Positions 62,511-64,000 of a stretch of DNA of 64,000 bases are shown in pieces. The DNA is from Pseudomonadota bacterium (GTDB lineage: Bacteria; Pseudomonadota; Alphaproteobacteria; Rhizobiales; Hyphomicrobiaceae), in contig JAEXXM010000070.1 in assembly GCA_023405815.1 (NCBI GenBank), positions 62,001 through 126,000 on the forward strand, given 5' to 3'. Below the pieces are notes generated by a model. That model made no database searches. It was not told the DNA's origin and was given only the letters and a program-made list of their open reading frames with translations. Each line of letters begins with the position of its first letter. Position 1 is the first letter of the stretch. The position numbers were made by a program, and so were the translations under genes.

Positions 62511-63623
62511 ATGACCACCTATAACCTGCTCCTGCTCCCCGGCGACGGCATCGGTGTCGAGACCATTGCCGAGGTCGAGCGCATCATCGACTTCCTCAAC
62601 AAGGCAGGGCGGGTGGAGTTCGCGACCGACAGCGGCCTGGTCGGCGGCGCGGCCTACGACAAGCACGGCGTCGCCATCTCCGACGCCGACATGGACAAGG
62701 CGCAGAAGGCGGACGCGGTGATCTTCGGCGCCGTAGGCGGCCCGAAGTGGGATGGCGTCCCCTATGCCGTCCGCCCCGAGGCGGGCCTGCTGCGCCTGCG
62801 CAAGGACCTCGGCCTGTTCGCCAACCTGCGCCCGGCCATCTGCTACCCGGCGCTCGCCGACGCCTCCTCGCTGAAGCGCGAGCTGGTCGAAGGCCTCGAC
62901 ATCATGATCGTGCGCGAGCTGACGGGCGGCGTGTACTTCGGCGAGCCGAAGGAGATCGTCACCCTCGAGAACGGCGAGAAGCGCGCCGTCGACACGCAGA
63001 TCTATACGACGAGCGAGATCGAGCGCATCGCCAAGGTCGCATTCGATCTCGCCCGCAAGCGCGGCAACAAGGTGCACTCGGCGGAGAAGCGCAACGTCAT
63101 GCGGACGGGCGTGCTGTGGAATGAGGTCGTCACCGCGACCCACAAGGCCTACGCGCCGGACGTGAAGCTGGAGCACATTCTCGCCGATAACTGCGCCATG
63201 CAGCTCGTGCGCAATCCCAAGCAGTTCGACGTCATCGTCACCGACAATCTCTTCGGCGACGTGCTCTCGGACGAAGCCGCGATGGCCACGGGCTCGCTCG
63301 GCATGCTGCCGTCGGCTTCGCTCGGCGCCGCGGACGCAAAGACCGGCAAGCGCAAGGCGCTCTATGAGCCCGTGCACGGCTCGGCCCCCGACATTGCCGG
63401 CAAGGGGCTCGCCAACCCCATCGCCACCATCGCCTCCTTCGGCATGGCGCTGCGCTACTCGTTCGATATGGGGCACGAGGCTGATCTGCTCGACAAGGCG
63501 ATTGCGGGCGTCCTGGCTCAGGGGCTGCGTACCGGCGACATCATGCAGCCGGGCATGACCAAGGTCGGCACCTCCGAGATGGGCTCGGCCATCCTCGCCG
63601 AGCTCAAAAAGCTTGCCAGCTAG
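62511..63623 (+). CDS. leuB: 3-isopropylmalate dehydrogenase
   Basis: A 370-aa NAD-dependent enzyme completing the third step of leucine synthesis. Family blocks are LLLLPGDGIGVETI at the N-terminus, LRLRKDLGLFANLRPA, IVRELTGGVYFGEP, VIVTDNLFGDVLSDEAAMAT and YEPVHGSAPDIAGKGLANPI. The frame is open for 271 codons upstream, over gpmA and the DUF4337 gene, but that part is non-coding by composition; the ATG at 62511 is certain. asd follows 125 bases later. Confidence 0.97.
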   Translation: MTTYNLLLLPGDGIGVETIAEVERIIDFLNKAGRVEFATDSGLVGGAAYDKHGVAISDADMDKAQKADAVIFGAVGGPKWDGVPYAVRPEAGLLRLRKDLGLFANLRPAICYPALADASSLKRELVEGLDIMIVRELTGGVYFGEPKEIVTLENGEKRAVDTQIYTTSEIERIAKVAFDLARKRGNKVHSAEKRNVMRTGVLWNEVVTATHKAYAPDVKLEHILADNCAMQLVRNPKQFDVIVTDNLFGDVLSDEAAMATGSLGMLPSASLGAADAKTGKRKALYEPVHGSAPDIAGKGLANPIATIASFGMALRYSFDMGHEADLLDKAIAGVLAQGLRTGDIMQPGMTKVGTSEMGSAILAELKKLAS

Positions 63624-63748
63624 CCGCGCCCTGCCCCTGCCCATTGGGCCGCTGGCCGCCCCCACCCCTTGCGCGGGGCGGCGACCACGCGTAAGTGACG
63701 CCCGATAGGATGCGGCAATGGCGCCGCGCGGGAAAATCGGGACTTACC

Positions 63749-64000
63749 ATGGGTTACAAGGTCGCCGTGGTCGGCGCCACGGGCAACGTGGGCCGCGAAA
63801 TGCTGAATGTGCTCGCCGAGCGCGAGTTTCCGGCGGACGAGGTTTACGCCATCGCCTCCCGGCGCTCGCTCGGCACCGAGGTTTCATTCGGCGACCGGAC
63901 TCTCAAGTGCCAGGACCTCGAGCAGTTCGATTTCTCCAAAGCCGACTTCTGCCTCATGTCGGCCGGGTCGGCCGTGTCCAAGGAGTGGTCGCCGCGCATC
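63749..64000 (+). CDS. asd: Aspartate-semialdehyde dehydrogenase, N-terminal part
   Basis: The last 252 bases open a gene starting MGYKVAVVGATGNVGREMLN, continuing FPADEVYAIASRRSLGTEVS and DFCLMSAGSAVSKEW. This is the NADP-binding start of Asd, the branch enzyme to lysine, threonine and methionine, and it fits beside leuB as in other Hyphomicrobiales. The rest lies outside the window. Confidence 0.93.
   Translation, partial: MGYKVAVVGATGNVGREMLNVLAEREFPADEVYAIASRRSLGTEVSFGDRTLKCQDLEQFDFSKADFCLMSAGSAVSKEWSPRI

Overview
The window is high-GC, gene-dense alphaproteobacterial chromosome. Its gene families (IalB-like and DUF2865 proteins, Tim44-like protein, HemJ, phasin, DUF1127, DUF4337) and their order point to the order Hyphomicrobiales/Rhizobiales, plausibly a Hyphomicrobium- or Rhodoplanes-like organism. 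No rRNA, tRNA, insertion sequence or CRISPR array was recognised. Genus assignment is inference.

Layout. 0-10 kb: a lipoprotein-export-type ABC transporter divergent from a TesA-like esterase, then ThpR, a quinone oxidoreductase, an RNA methyltransferase, IalB-like protein, Smr protein, MltA and a Tim44-like protein. 10-18.3 kb: the classic replication-origin neighbourhood, with secB, then dnaQ-coaE-aroE-maf-ppsR reading left, and hemE-hemJ-rho reading right. The 14733-15156 gap between ppsR and hemE, where gene orientation flips, has DnaA-box-like sequences, a hairpin, an A-rich tract and two GANTC sites, and is a candidate oriC. 18.3-36.3 kb: a cupin/sterol-desaturase-like pair, a DUF255 thioredoxin protein, mnmE, four parS sites, mnmG-rsmG-parA-parB, then hisE-coaA and an adenosine kinase placed between parB and the opposing leuS-lptE-holA operon, then yggS.

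36.3-43.5 kb is the accessory stretch. Two genes here (yggS and an uncharacterised 292-aa protein) each have a diverged partial copy of their 3' end downstream. The second copy sits beyond an inserted ammonium transporter and carries a five-fold AAGATC expansion. Next come a two-gene DUF5343 / Swt1-type HEPN cassette with its own AT-richer promoter, a convergent hipBA toxin-antitoxin operon with four identical palindromic operators spaced exactly 50 bp apart, and a solitary PemK/MazF-type toxin. This is the best candidate for an under-described system.

43.5-64 kb returns to core and ordinary genes: SemiSWEET, two HExxH proteins, a methyltransferase/LysR pair, DUF1127, leuC, LysR/trxB, membrane proteins, an MHS transporter, typA, a PIF1-like helicase, phasin, GNAT, dapB-gpmA, DUF4337, leuB and the start of asd. 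Dispersed palindromic elements of two families lie in several gaps.
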